Of a stretch of DNA of 64,000 bases, positions 1-7,778 are shown in pieces; positions within the stretch are counted from its first letter, which is position 1; every line of letters starts with the position of its first letter. The notes below the pieces were generated by a model, which had not been told where the DNA came from, did no database searches, and saw nothing but the letters and a program-made list of their open reading frames with translations. The translations under genes and the position numbers were made by a program. This DNA is from SIG598 sp045538015 (lineage in GTDB: Bacteria; Bacillota; Clostridia; Oscillospirales; Acutalibacteraceae), in the NCBI GenBank assembly GCA_045538015.1, contig JAZSQO010000067.1, positions 62,001 to 126,000 on the forward strand. Reading direction: 5' to 3'.

Positions 1-1371
1 GTTTCCGTAGCGGTAATGCACCTTCAGGCCGATCCCCGTATGCCCCGGCAGATCAACCCTTCCATTCCCGAGGGACTGGAGGAGATCACCATGCAGGCCA
101 TGCAGAAGGATCGCGACCGCCGCTATCAGTCGGCCTCCGATATGCTCATGGATATCGACGACTTCAAGCGCGATCCCAACATTAAGTTTGAATACAGCTA
201 CATGGTGGACGATTCGCCCACCCGCTACATTCAGGCCATCAACGCCACCCGACAGATGCAAGAGGAGGATATAAAGCCGGTCAAGAGCCCGGTCATTCCC
301 GTCCTTTCCGGTATCGCCACCGCCTTTATCGTTGTTTTCCTTATTCTTACATGGCTGGTTCTGGACGAGAGCAAGATGTTCGAGTCGGAAAAGAGCGCTC
401 AGGAGACCATGCCCAACTTCATCGGCCAGAATTATGAGGAAGTCATCAACGACATGAGCTATTCCTTCTCCTATAAGGTTATCTATGAATTCAACAGCGA
501 CTATGAGAAGGATCAGGTCATCGAGCAGATTCCCGTTCCCGGCAAGGAAGTCTACTCCAGCTCCACTGTTACTCTCACAGTGAGCAACGGCGCCGAACGG
601 CTCATCGTTCCCACCATCGACGGAATGTCCTATGTCGATTATTCGGCTGTCTGCCTCAATCTGGGACTGAGCACGATAAAATACGAGGTCTATGACGCAA
701 ATATCGCAGCGGGTAAGATAATCAACACCAATCCGCTGCCTCGCTCGGACATCAACGAGGGCGATGTGATCGAGGTCTATGTCAGTCAGGGTCCCGAGCC
801 CGACCAGCTTGTCATGCCCAACTTCCAGAACATGATGGTCAACGAGGCCAACCTCAAGCTCAGCGCCATGGGTATTCCCGCCGCCACCACCGAAATGGTG
901 GACAGCGACAAGCCAGCCGGAACCATCATTTCCCAGACTCCCGCCGTGGGCACCAACATCTCCGCCGAAACCACAACGGTCGTCTTTGTAGTCAGCAACG
1001 GCACCGCGCCGGTGGGCACCATCGACTTCAAGATCGACCTGCCGGAGGCCCTTCAGGGCCGCACCATCCGCCTTGAGATCAAGATCGGCGACGAGATGGT
1101 CTACTCCCAGAACGTCAGCACTGAGGAAACGCTCAGCATTCCCGTAAGCGTGACCGGTGCCGGTACCAGCCGCACCGCTCAGGTCTATGTGGACGGCTAT
1201 ATCTTCGAGACCATCAAGTTCAACTTCGAGACCAAGGAAATACTCTCCAGAGAGAAGAATCCCGACTATACTCCGCCCACAACCACCACTACCACCACTA
1301 CCACAACCGACTCCGCAATAGAGATCACCACCGCGCCGCCGGAGATCGTTGACCCTGCTGTTACACCGTAA
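1..1371 (+). CDS. prkC: Ser/Thr protein kinase with PASTA repeats (C-terminal part)
   Basis: This is the 3' end of a PrkC/StkP-type eukaryotic-like Ser/Thr kinase; the frame is open from base 1, so the catalytic lobe lies upstream of the window. The first residues match the end of the kinase fold (VSVAVMHLQADPRMPR then a DRRYQSA motif). A transmembrane helix follows (SGIATAFIVVFLILTWLV), then three extracellular PASTA repeats of about 65 residues, each ending VSNG or VSQG. These repeats bind muropeptides or lipid II in this family. A beta-rich C-terminal domain and a run of ten Thr codons close the protein. It overlaps rsgA by one base (TAATG), the usual prkC-rsgA order in Firmicutes. Confidence 0.9.
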   Translation, partial: VSVAVMHLQADPRMPRQINPSIPEGLEEITMQAMQKDRDRRYQSASDMLMDIDDFKRDPNIKFEYSYMVDDSPTRYIQAINATRQMQEEDIKPVKSPVIPVLSGIATAFIVVFLILTWLVLDESKMFESEKSAQETMPNFIGQNYEEVINDMSYSFSYKVIYEFNSDYEKDQVIEQIPVPGKEVYSSSTVTLTVSNGAERLIVPTIDGMSYVDYSAVCLNLGLSTIKYEVYDANIAAGKIINTNPLPRSDINEGDVIEVYVSQGPEPDQLVMPNFQNMMVNEANLKLSAMGIPAATTEMVDSDKPAGTIISQTPAVGTNISAETTTVVFVVSNGTAPVGTIDFKIDLPEALQGRTIRLEIKIGDEMVYSQNVSTEETLSIPVSVTGAGTSRTAQVYVDGYIFETIKFNFETKEILSREKNPDYTPPTTTTTTTTTTDSAIEITTAPPEIVDPAVTP

Positions 1372-2267
1372 TGAGCGAGAGATATAACGGAATTATTGTA
1401 AAAGGCATCGCCGGCTTCTATTATGTAGAAGCCGGCGGTCAGGTATATGAGTGCAAGGCTCGAGGCGTCTTTCGTCTGCAGGAGCTGACCCCGACGGTGG
1501 GTGACCGCTGCGTCATCACCGTGTCCGAGGATGGCTCGGCGGTGGTCGATTCCATTGAGGAGCGCAGAAATATCTTTGTCCGCCCGGCTGTTGCCAACCT
1601 CGACAAGCTGTTTGTGGTGGTTGCCGCAGTGCAGCCGTCGCCCAATATGCTGGTTATCGACCGTGTGGTGGCCGCTGCGGAATATGCCGACGTGGAGCCT
1701 ATCATCGTACTTACCAAAACCGATCTCGCTCCCTGCGACTCGGTTCTCGCCACCTATCAGACAGCCGGAATGAAGGTCATCAAGGTCAACTATCAGACCG
1801 GAGAGGGAATAGAAGAGGTGCGCAGGGAGCTTACCGGCTGCTTCAGCGCCTTTGCCGGCAATTCCGGCGTTGGAAAATCCACCCTGCTCAACGCGGTGGA
1901 ACCCGGCCTTTCCCTTAAAACAGCCCATATAAGCCGCAAGCTCGGCCGAGGCCGCCACACCACCCGTGAGGTCGAGCTGTTCCACCTTTCCTTCGGCGGA
2001 ATGATCGCCGACACTCCCGGTTTTTCTTCTTTCGACGGAGAGGTGGGAGCGGTCATAGAAAAGGATCAGCTCCAGTACTGCTTCCGTGAGTTTGAGGAGC
2101 ATCTTGGACAGTGCCGATTTGTGTCCTGTGCCCATCTGTGCGAAAAGGGCTGTGCGGTCATTGACGCCCTAAAGGCCGGAAAGATCGCCAAAAGCCGCCA
2201 TGAAAGCTATGTGGCCATGTACGAGGAAGCCAGGCTCATAAAGCCCTGGGAGAACAAGAAGAAATAG
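1371..2267 (+). CDS. rsgA: Ribosome small subunit-dependent GTPase RsgA
   Basis: A 298-residue circularly permuted GTPase that acts in late 30S subunit maturation. An N-terminal OB-fold comes first, then the G4 motif TKTD near residue 115, the P-loop GNSGVGKST near 165, and G3 DTPG near 210: the permuted order typical of RsgA/YloQ. The C-terminal zinc knuckle is present (CRFVSCAHLCEKGC). The start codon overlaps the prkC stop by one base, so translation is probably coupled. Length matches the family. Confidence 0.95.
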   Translation: MSERYNGIIVKGIAGFYYVEAGGQVYECKARGVFRLQELTPTVGDRCVITVSEDGSAVVDSIEERRNIFVRPAVANLDKLFVVVAAVQPSPNMLVIDRVVAAAEYADVEPIIVLTKTDLAPCDSVLATYQTAGMKVIKVNYQTGEGIEEVRRELTGCFSAFAGNSGVGKSTLLNAVEPGLSLKTAHISRKLGRGRHTTREVELFHLSFGGMIADTPGFSSFDGEVGAVIEKDQLQYCFREFEEHLGQCRFVSCAHLCEKGCAVIDALKAGKIAKSRHESYVAMYEEARLIKPWENKKK

Positions 2268-2355
2268 GCTGTATGGCATCTTTGGCCTTTTACTGTGATT
2301 GCGTAAAACGAACCCCATTTTTTACTGCAATCTGGAAGAATTTGAAGGAAATCAG

Positions 2356-2384
2356 TTGAATTTTCTGGTATAAGGTGCTATAAT
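2356..2384 (+). promoter_or_regulatory. Sigma-A type promoter for the DUF1508 gene
   Basis: TTGAAT at 2356-2361 and a perfect TATAAT at 2379-2384 are separated by 17 bases. The start codon is about 30 bases downstream, with an AAAGGGGG ribosome site. Confidence 0.7.
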
Positions 2385-2415
2385 CGACCCATAATCACAA
2401 AGGGGGTCAATCCAA

Positions 2416-2793
2416 ATGGCAGGAAAATTTGAAATCAAAACCAGCGCAAAAGGAAACATCAGCTTCGCTCTTAAGGCGGGCAACGGTGAAGTTATAGCGG
2501 TCAGCGAGCAGTATGCCAACCTCGCCGCCTGCAAGAAGGGCATTGCCAGCGTAAAGCGCAACGCTCCCATCGCCAAGATCGAGGATCAGACCGAGGGTGA
2601 GGTCGTCACTGTCACCAATCCCAAGTTTGAGGTCTATACCGACAAGAGAGGCGAGATCCGCTTCCGTCTCAAGGCCCGCAACGGTCAGGTCATCGCCACC
2701 GGCGAAGGCTACAAGGCCAAGGCAAGCTGCCTCAAGGGTATTGAGAGCATCCGCCGCAACGCTCCCGACGCGGAGATCGTTATTATTGAGTAA
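2416..2793 (+). CDS. YegP family protein, tandem DUF1508
   Basis: A 125-residue soluble protein made of two similar halves. Each begins with KFEIKT or KFEVYT, continues with a GNISFALKAGNGEVIA-type strand pair, and ends with an ACKKGIASVKRNAP-type helix. This is the tandem DUF1508 (YegP) arrangement; the biochemical function is not known. It is monocistronic, with its own promoter and terminator. A strong GGGGG ribosome site precedes the ATG. Confidence 0.85.
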   Translation: MAGKFEIKTSAKGNISFALKAGNGEVIAVSEQYANLAACKKGIASVKRNAPIAKIEDQTEGEVVTVTNPKFEVYTDKRGEIRFRLKARNGQVIATGEGYKAKASCLKGIESIRRNAPDAEIVIIE

Positions 2794-2812
2794 TTCTGCG
2801 TTTGCAAATATC

Positions 2813-2842
2813 AAAGCCGCCGAAGCTATCTCCGGCGGCTTT
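2813..2842. terminator. Bidirectional terminator between DUF1508 gene and def-like gene
   Basis: Ten-base inverted repeat AAAGCCGCCG / CGGCGGCTTT (2813-2822 and 2833-2842) followed by CACTTTTT. The opposite gene ends at 2849, so the hairpin can serve both convergent units. Confidence 0.75.
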
Positions 2843-2848
2843 CACTTT

Positions 2849-3259
2849 TTAAATAATGATTCCGTTGCAGTGGTCTATCTCGTGCTGGATTATCTGGGCG
2901 GTAAAACCGGTGAAGGTTTTAAGCCGTGTCTGCATTTCCCGGTTCTGATAGCGCACCTTGATCGACTTGAAGCGCTTGGCCGGGCGGGCGCCGTCCAGCG
3001 ACAGGCAGCCCTCCTCGGCGGTGTAAGGCCCGGAGCTTTTGACTATCTCCGGATTGAGCATAACCATATATCCGCCGTCGCACTCAAAGGCGATTATTCT
3101 CTTGGAGACACCGATCATGTTCGCCGCCATGCCTACGCACCGGCCGGCGTTGGCCTTGAGTGTGTCAAGAAGATCATCGGCAGTTGGAAGGTCGTCGGCG
3201 GTGGCGGCTGATGACGTCCTGCCAAGAAAAATGATATCCCTCACAACTGTTTTAACCAT
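2849..3259 (-). CDS. Peptide deformylase-like protein
   Basis: A 136-residue member of the short clostridial/streptococcal deformylase branch. Motif 2 EEGCLS and motif 3 QHEIDH supply the Cys and two His metal ligands and the catalytic Glu. Motif 1 reads VGMAANMIG, where canonical deformylases have GLGLAAPQVG, so the catalytic Gln is replaced by Met. Activity on formyl-Met peptides is therefore uncertain. The chosen ATG at 3257-3259 has a GGGAGG site just upstream; the open frame runs further back but only inside the mutT gene. It overlaps the mutT stop by eight bases, so the two are co-transcribed. Confidence 0.82.
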   Translation of the reverse strand: MVKTVVRDIIFLGRTSSAATADDLPTADDLLDTLKANAGRCVGMAANMIGVSKRIIAFECDGGYMVMLNPEIVKSSGPYTAEEGCLSLDGARPAKRFKSIKVRYQNREMQTRLKTFTGFTAQIIQHEIDHCNGIII

Positions 3260-3653
3260 TCTTTGAGCCTCCCTTTTCGCTGATAATTCTCTCCAGAATT
3301 TCCTTGTCGGCGGGACAGAATGGATAATCCGGAATCTGAGCAACGGTGATCCATTGAATATCGTTGTGCTCCAGCTTCTTGGGTACGCCCTCGGCAATGG
3401 AGGCGTTGAAAAGAGTCAGGCGCACAGTGATGTCCGGGTATTCGTGAACGACCTCCATGAACACATCGCCAACACTGAGGGTCACATCCAGCTCCTCCCG
3501 GCATTCACGGACAAGGGCCTGCTCCTTGGTTTCGCCCGGCTCCACCTTGCCTCCCACAAATTCCCACAGCAGTCCGCGGGCCTTGTGCGCCGGACGCTGA
3601 CATATCATAAAGCGCTCCTCTTCCCAGATGAGCGCGGCAACTACTTCAGTCAT
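3252..3653 (-). CDS. mutT: MutT-type NUDIX hydrolase (8-oxo-dGTP diphosphatase-like)
   Basis: A 133-residue NUDIX protein. The NUDIX box is intact: GKVEPGE, then seven residues, then RECREEL, the Mg-binding Glu cluster. The N-terminal VVAALIWEEERFMICQRP is characteristic of MutT enzymes that remove oxidised nucleotides, although CTP or other substrates cannot be excluded. A strong promoter (3684-3712) and an AGGAG site precede it, and the def-like gene overlaps its end. Confidence 0.85.
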   Translation of the reverse strand: MTEVVAALIWEEERFMICQRPAHKARGLLWEFVGGKVEPGETKEQALVRECREELDVTLSVGDVFMEVVHEYPDITVRLTLFNASIAEGVPKKLEHNDIQWITVAQIPDYPFCPADKEILERIISEKGGSKNG

Positions 3654-3683
3654 GTTTTTTCTCCTGTCCTTGATTTGAGTTAA

Positions 3684-3712
3684 ATTATAACAATTATATG
3701 GAATATTTTCAA
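3684..3712 (-). promoter_or_regulatory. Sigma-A promoter of the mutT-def unit
   Basis: On the minus strand, TTGAAA (3707-3712), 17 bases, TATAAT (3684-3689). It lies about 30 bases upstream of the mutT start. Confidence 0.75.
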
Positions 3713-3784
3713 TATCGGCGCGACCGATGAGCGCTGTTTTCCGTTTTTATAAGTGAAAGGCCAATGGAAAAGAGGGTGATAAAA

Positions 3785-4342
3785 TTGGAAGACCGGCAGA
3801 TAATCGAGCTATACTGGCAGAGAGACGAGCGAGCCATTGCCGAAACCACGGAGAAGTATCAGAGCTACTGCATGACAGTGGCACGGAACATTCTCGGCGT
3901 GCACGAGGATGCCGAGGAGTGCTTCAGTGATGCCTGCGGAAAAGTATGGAGCTCCATACCGCCCCAGAGGCCGGACAGCCTGAGGGCGTTTGTGGGCCGC
4001 ATTGTCAGAACCTGCGCCCTTGACCGTCTGGATTATCTGAACGCCGCGAAGCGAAGCCGTAATATCACGGAAATAATGGATGAGCTATCCGAAATTCCGG
4101 CCGCTTCCCACAGCGCGGAGCAGATGTATGAGCAGGAGTATACCGGCGAGAAAATAAGCGAATTTCTCCGGGAAACGGACAGAAGAAGCCGTCTGGTTTT
4201 TGTGCGAAGATACTGGTACTCCGACTCAATAAAGGAGATTTCCGCGCGCTTCGGCATGACCCAGAGCGGTGTAAAATCCATGCTCTCACGAACCAGAAAA
4301 AGACTCAGAGAGTTTCTCGAACGGGAGGGAATAAGTATATGA
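3785..4342 (+). CDS. RNA polymerase ECF-type sigma factor
   Basis: About 185 residues with the sigma-70 region 2 (AIAETTEKYQSYCMTVARNILG, EDAEECFSDACGKVW) and region 4 (EISARFGMTQSGVKSMLSRTRKRL) of ECF sigma factors. I chose the TTG at 3785 because GAGGGTGA sits just upstream and relatives begin at this point. An ATG at 3764 would add seven residues but has a poorly spaced site. The next gene overlaps by four bases (ATGA) and encodes a membrane protein, the expected partner anti-sigma factor. Confidence 0.88.
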   Translation: MEDRQIIELYWQRDERAIAETTEKYQSYCMTVARNILGVHEDAEECFSDACGKVWSSIPPQRPDSLRAFVGRIVRTCALDRLDYLNAAKRSRNITEIMDELSEIPAASHSAEQMYEQEYTGEKISEFLRETDRRSRLVFVRRYWYSDSIKEISARFGMTQSGVKSMLSRTRKRLREFLEREGISI

Positions 4343-5586
4343 GCGCAGAAAAGCTTTTTGGCGCGATAGGATATATCGACAGCGATATTATTGACGAGGC
4401 TTCGGCGGTAAAAGAGTCTCGGTCAGCTTTGCTCCGGGCGGTGGCCGCTGCGGCTGTGGTCGTTCTCACGGTCGCCTGCGTAGTGGCGGCAAAGGTGACA
4501 GACAACAGCATGATACTTGTGCCGGAAGAGCCGGTTATAGAGATACCTACCGTGCCGGAAAAGGAACCGGAGCTTATATTCAACGAAGCTGCCGCCCAGC
4601 TTGGCCGTGCGGATATTTATCTCGGTTTTTCGACCGAGCTGAGCGAAGAGCAGATCAAGCAGGTATTTCCGGGACTTAGTGAAGCGGGAACCGTCTCCGC
4701 CTTCGCGGCATACGATAGATTTGGCACTCTGCGGCGTGTTTCCGCTGATTTCTGTCCAAACACGGCTCTGGCCAAGGACGAGGTGAGGGCCGTGGTCACT
4801 CTTTATCCCGGCGCTGAGTCGGCCGGCTCCGATTATCGCTACGACGGCGAACCGATCATATCATACTACATGGAGCATGAGATCACCGCCGGGTACTGCG
4901 AAATGACCGATGAAACGGTGTATTACGCCTCCTTTGCGGTTGATGACATCGCCTGCTTTGTTGAGCTGTGCGGAGGAGAGAGGGAAAAGGAGGCGCTGCC
5001 GGCGGTTGTGGGCAGCATTATCCGTGGTGATAAAGCGGATTTCACCCTTCTTCTCAATCCGGTCATCCCAGAGCTGCGGGACGACAAGCTCAGCGAATCC
5101 GAAGCGAGAAGCGACGCGCAATTCGGTGCTTTTGTTCCTCGGGTAGAAGTAGACGGCCTTGCCTTTGAATCGGCAAGAAGGTATATCGACCAGAATAATG
5201 ACCGGCTGACTGTGCTCTGGTCGCAGTGGGAGACTCAGGGGTATGACCAGCTGTATGTCGTTATCCGCCGCATTGAGGACAGCGACCGGGAGAGAATAGT
5301 AGCCCCGGGAGAAAGGGAACGCTATGACCTTTCGCTGTATCCCATTCCACGGGCGAAATCTGTGCCGGAGGAGCTGTGGGAGGTGGTGGACGACCCGATA
5401 TTCCTCGCTGAGGATATTACCGCGGATGAGGTTCGCGCCCGGTCATATCTTTCTTACGAGGAAGGGGACAGTGACGGATACCGCGTCGATTTGTCGGTAC
5501 TGTTTGGCGATGTGGTTGTCAGCATCGACTCAAAGGGTCAGACACCGGAGCAGATTTACGATATCATCGCCTCGCTTGGAGCATAA
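4339..5586 (+). CDS. Membrane protein, probable cognate anti-sigma factor
   Basis: A 415-residue single-pass protein. A short cytoplasmic N-terminus of about 30 residues (MSAEKLFGAIGYIDSDIIDEA) precedes a transmembrane helix (LLRAVAAAAVVVLTVACVVAA), and a large acidic extracellular region follows. The short inner segment and overlap with the sigma gene suggest an anti-sigma role, as in other clostridial ECF pairs. No known catalytic domain was recognised in the outer part. A perfect 12-bp terminator follows. Confidence 0.6.
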   Translation: MSAEKLFGAIGYIDSDIIDEASAVKESRSALLRAVAAAAVVVLTVACVVAAKVTDNSMILVPEEPVIEIPTVPEKEPELIFNEAAAQLGRADIYLGFSTELSEEQIKQVFPGLSEAGTVSAFAAYDRFGTLRRVSADFCPNTALAKDEVRAVVTLYPGAESAGSDYRYDGEPIISYYMEHEITAGYCEMTDETVYYASFAVDDIACFVELCGGEREKEALPAVVGSIIRGDKADFTLLLNPVIPELRDDKLSESEARSDAQFGAFVPRVEVDGLAFESARRYIDQNNDRLTVLWSQWETQGYDQLYVVIRRIEDSDRERIVAPGERERYDLSLYPIPRAKSVPEELWEVVDDPIFLAEDITADEVRARSYLSYEEGDSDGYRVDLSVLFGDVVVSIDSKGQTPEQIYDIIASLGA

Positions 5587-5588
5587 AG

Positions 5589-5625
5589 AAAGCCAGACTG
5601 CCGTTTTTTGTGACAGTCTGGCTTT
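5589..5625. terminator. Intrinsic terminator, sigma/anti-sigma operon
   Basis: Perfect 12-bp inverted repeat AAAGCCAGACTG / CAGTCTGGCTTT (5589-5600, 5614-5625). It lies between two convergent genes and may serve both. Confidence 0.75.
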
Positions 5626-5647
5626 AATCTCTGTCTGCAAGGCTTAC

Positions 5648-6250
5648 TTATTCTTCGTCCGGAGCCTGCCCGTCGTGAGCCTTCCACATACACTCCGTTA
5701 TCCGCATATCGGTGAACACGGCCCTGAAGGAGGAATCCTCCGGGCTGCAGGCGTAAATACCGAATCGGATTTTTCCCGCCGCTTCCCACATATGGCACAC
5801 TCTCATCTGGGTAAAGACGACGCCGTCAGCGGAGCATTCCACGCAGTAGTCGTCCTCACGACGGCTGAGCCGGAACCACATGGTCTTTACATCTGCCGGT
5901 ATGGCGGTTGTAGCCCAGTCGGAATAGCCGTGGTTGGTCGCCACGGTACCAAGATGCTGAAAGTCCTCGTTTTCGTATTCCACAGAGGCCTTGAGCCAGT
6001 TTTCGCTGTTGAGGTACATAACGATGCCGCACTGGTCAAACCGATGACCGCTCTGGCTGAAATCGGTTTTCACAACGAAGGAGAAGTACTTTTCCTCTGT
6101 CTCCATCTGAAGAACCGGCGCGTTGTCGTTTCTGAAATGATAGTAGGTTCTCTGCCACAGATCGGTGTGGGGCACGGTGACAATTTCTATGCGCTCGTCG
6201 GATATGCTGTAATCCCGCGGCGCGTTTTTCCACTTCAGCTTGTCTGCGTC
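5648..6250 (-). CDS. DUF1349 (concanavalin A-like) protein without a conventional start codon
   Basis: About 175-200 residues of the DUF1349 family, a jelly-roll fold of unknown biochemical role often found in carbohydrate-related operons. Conserved stretches include TDLWQRTYYHFRNDNAP, ENWLKASVEYE and DYCVECSADG. The first usable start is GTG at 6175. However, family-like sequence (ADKLKWKNAPRDYSISDERI) continues in frame to 6250, where it meets the stop codon of the upstream solute-binding gene in the +1 frame. No ATG, GTG or TTG initiates this extra part. Either a rare start codon, a +1 frameshift from the upstream gene, or a mutation explains it. Confidence 0.75.
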   Translation of the reverse strand, partial: DADKLKWKNAPRDYSISDERIEIVTVPHTDLWQRTYYHFRNDNAPVLQMETEEKYFSFVVKTDFSQSGHRFDQCGIVMYLNSENWLKASVEYENEDFQHLGTVATNHGYSDWATTAIPADVKTMWFRLSRREDDYCVECSADGVVFTQMRVCHMWEAAGKIRFGIYACSPEDSSFRAVFTDMRITECMWKAHDGQAPDEE

Positions 6251-7631
6251 AAATATTATTGATTTCTGGATATATTTCCTTGAAATATGCCTTGAAATTA
6301 TTCAGCGCTTCATTGTACTCCATCTCTCCGCGGAAGTAGGGGAGGAGATAGCCCGGAAGATTTTCAATAATGGTTTTGGAATAGGGAGAATCGCCGTTCC
6401 ACTCCATGTTCTGCGCCACCTCGTGCATTACCGCGATGTCATTCTGACCGTCAAGCAGAGGGTTGCCGTACTCGCTGTTGATGCTTTCAATCTTACCGCA
6501 CACATCAGAGTTGTTTGGGAACAGCTTGTCCCATGTTATCAGCTCCTCGCTAATTTCATCGTCCGTGCTGAAATCGCGGAGAATCTGCTTTGCGAACTCT
6601 TTATTGTCCGTTCCACGAGCCACAAGGAGCCATGTGCTGCTGTGACTATAGGGCTGAGGACCCTGACAGACAGCCCAGTCGCCAAGACTGCTGTCGCGGA
6701 TGGGCGGCATACAGTAGTTGTAATACCAGTCGGCGCCGAAGAAGCACATGGTTTTCCCTGAATCCATCATCTGCTCATTTTTGCCCAGATCCCAGAAGTC
6801 ATATTCAAGGGTATATTCGTTCTCTATAAATGTTTTGGCCTGTTCTGCCCATTCCTTTATTCCCGGCTCAAGCCGCAGATTGTTCTCCTCGTCCACCCAT
6901 GGCTCTGTGCATCCGGCGGCATAGGGGCGCAGAGTATCGGCAAAGGACGCCGTCATGTAATATCCCTTCTCAGAGGCGTCTGCCGCCACCTGATTGAATT
7001 TATCCCAGCTGTCCAGCATGGACTGAACCTCCTCGGGGTCGTCGGTGCCGAGGACATCCCGGGCAATGGAACGCCGGTAGATGAGCATTCCCGGGCAAAG
7101 ATACAAAGGAACTGCCTTCAGCTCTCCCTTGGAATTTGTACCGGAGTCAAGGGAGAACTGATACATGGAGTCAGTCTCGCGAAAGCCTATCGCATCCAAG
7201 GGCAGTGTGCAGTCTGATTCAATATATTTTTCCAGATACTCCGACTGAAGCAGAAAAATATCCACCCGGTCGTCCCAGTCAGCCTCCTCCTGCCGGGCAA
7301 GGGCCTCGTCCAGATTCTTAATATATGCGCCGTCCTCATATGGAGTTAAAAACCAATTTACCGCTACATCCTCGGGAGTGTAACAGTTGACATAGTACAG
7401 CGATTTGAACTCCTCGTTCCAGCTGTATATGTTCATTTTCAGGCCGCCCATCCAGAGCTCATCCAATTCCAATACTTCGGTGGACGATACCTCAGCGGCA
7501 GAAGAGTCGGACACTGCGGCGGATAAGTTACCGCTGTCGGCGGGCGCCGAACAGGCGCAGCAGGAGCAGACAACACACAGGCTCAGAGCTACCGCGATCA
7601 TTCTGAGCAAACTACGGATATTTTCTTTCAT
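6249..7631 (-). CDS. Extracellular solute-binding lipoprotein (ABC transporter, family 1)
   Basis: A 460-residue lipoprotein. The N-terminus MKENIRSLLRMIAVALSL leads to a lipobox around VCSCCAC, followed by a Ser-rich linker. The mature part has the size and features of sugar-type family 1 binding proteins (GAFs such as YYMTASFADTLRPYAAGC and a MCFFGADWYYNYCMPP pocket strand). No permease or ATPase gene adjoins it, so it may pair with a transporter elsewhere or act as a receptor. A DUF1349 frame follows directly. The promoter has a palindrome over the transcription start. Confidence 0.8.
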   Translation of the reverse strand: MKENIRSLLRMIAVALSLCVVCSCCACSAPADSGNLSAAVSDSSAAEVSSTEVLELDELWMGGLKMNIYSWNEEFKSLYYVNCYTPEDVAVNWFLTPYEDGAYIKNLDEALARQEEADWDDRVDIFLLQSEYLEKYIESDCTLPLDAIGFRETDSMYQFSLDSGTNSKGELKAVPLYLCPGMLIYRRSIARDVLGTDDPEEVQSMLDSWDKFNQVAADASEKGYYMTASFADTLRPYAAGCTEPWVDEENNLRLEPGIKEWAEQAKTFIENEYTLEYDFWDLGKNEQMMDSGKTMCFFGADWYYNYCMPPIRDSSLGDWAVCQGPQPYSHSSTWLLVARGTDNKEFAKQILRDFSTDDEISEELITWDKLFPNNSDVCGKIESINSEYGNPLLDGQNDIAVMHEVAQNMEWNGDSPYSKTIIENLPGYLLPYFRGEMEYNEALNNFKAYFKEIYPEINNI

Positions 7632-7662
7632 GCAATAATTCCCCTTTCTGATTTCTATAACT

Positions 7663-7682
7663 TCGTAGTATGTTTACTACGA
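7663..7682. promoter_or_regulatory. Candidate operator palindrome
   Basis: TCGTAGTA / TACTACGA, 8-bp arms with a 4-base centre, lies just downstream of the -10 box of the solute-binding protein gene, overlapping the expected transcription start. The regulator is unknown. Confidence 0.5.
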
Positions 7683-7686
7683 GGAA

Positions 7687-7715
7687 ATATTAACACATTA
7701 TGAACGAATTGTCAA
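7687..7715 (-). promoter_or_regulatory. Promoter of the solute-binding protein gene
   Basis: Minus-strand TTGACA (7710-7715), 17 bases, TAATAT (7687-7692). Sequence and spacing closely resemble the malE-type promoter at 23046-23074. Confidence 0.7.
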
Positions 7716-7731
7716 CGGAATATTAACAAAC

Positions 7732-7764
7732 CGGCCGCCCGGTGCACAATAGCAGGGGCGGCCG
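7732..7764 (-). terminator. Terminator of the HD-GYP gene
   Basis: Nine-base inverted repeat CGGCCGCCC / GGGCGGCCG (7732-7740, 7756-7764), with TTTGTTAAT following on the minus strand. Confidence 0.6.
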
Positions 7765-7778
7765 ATATTGAAATAGTA

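Noticed and set aside
1266..2135. 289-codon frame ending in a polyvaline run
   Set aside because: The valine run is the antisense of the kinase Thr tail; it overlaps rsgA entirely.
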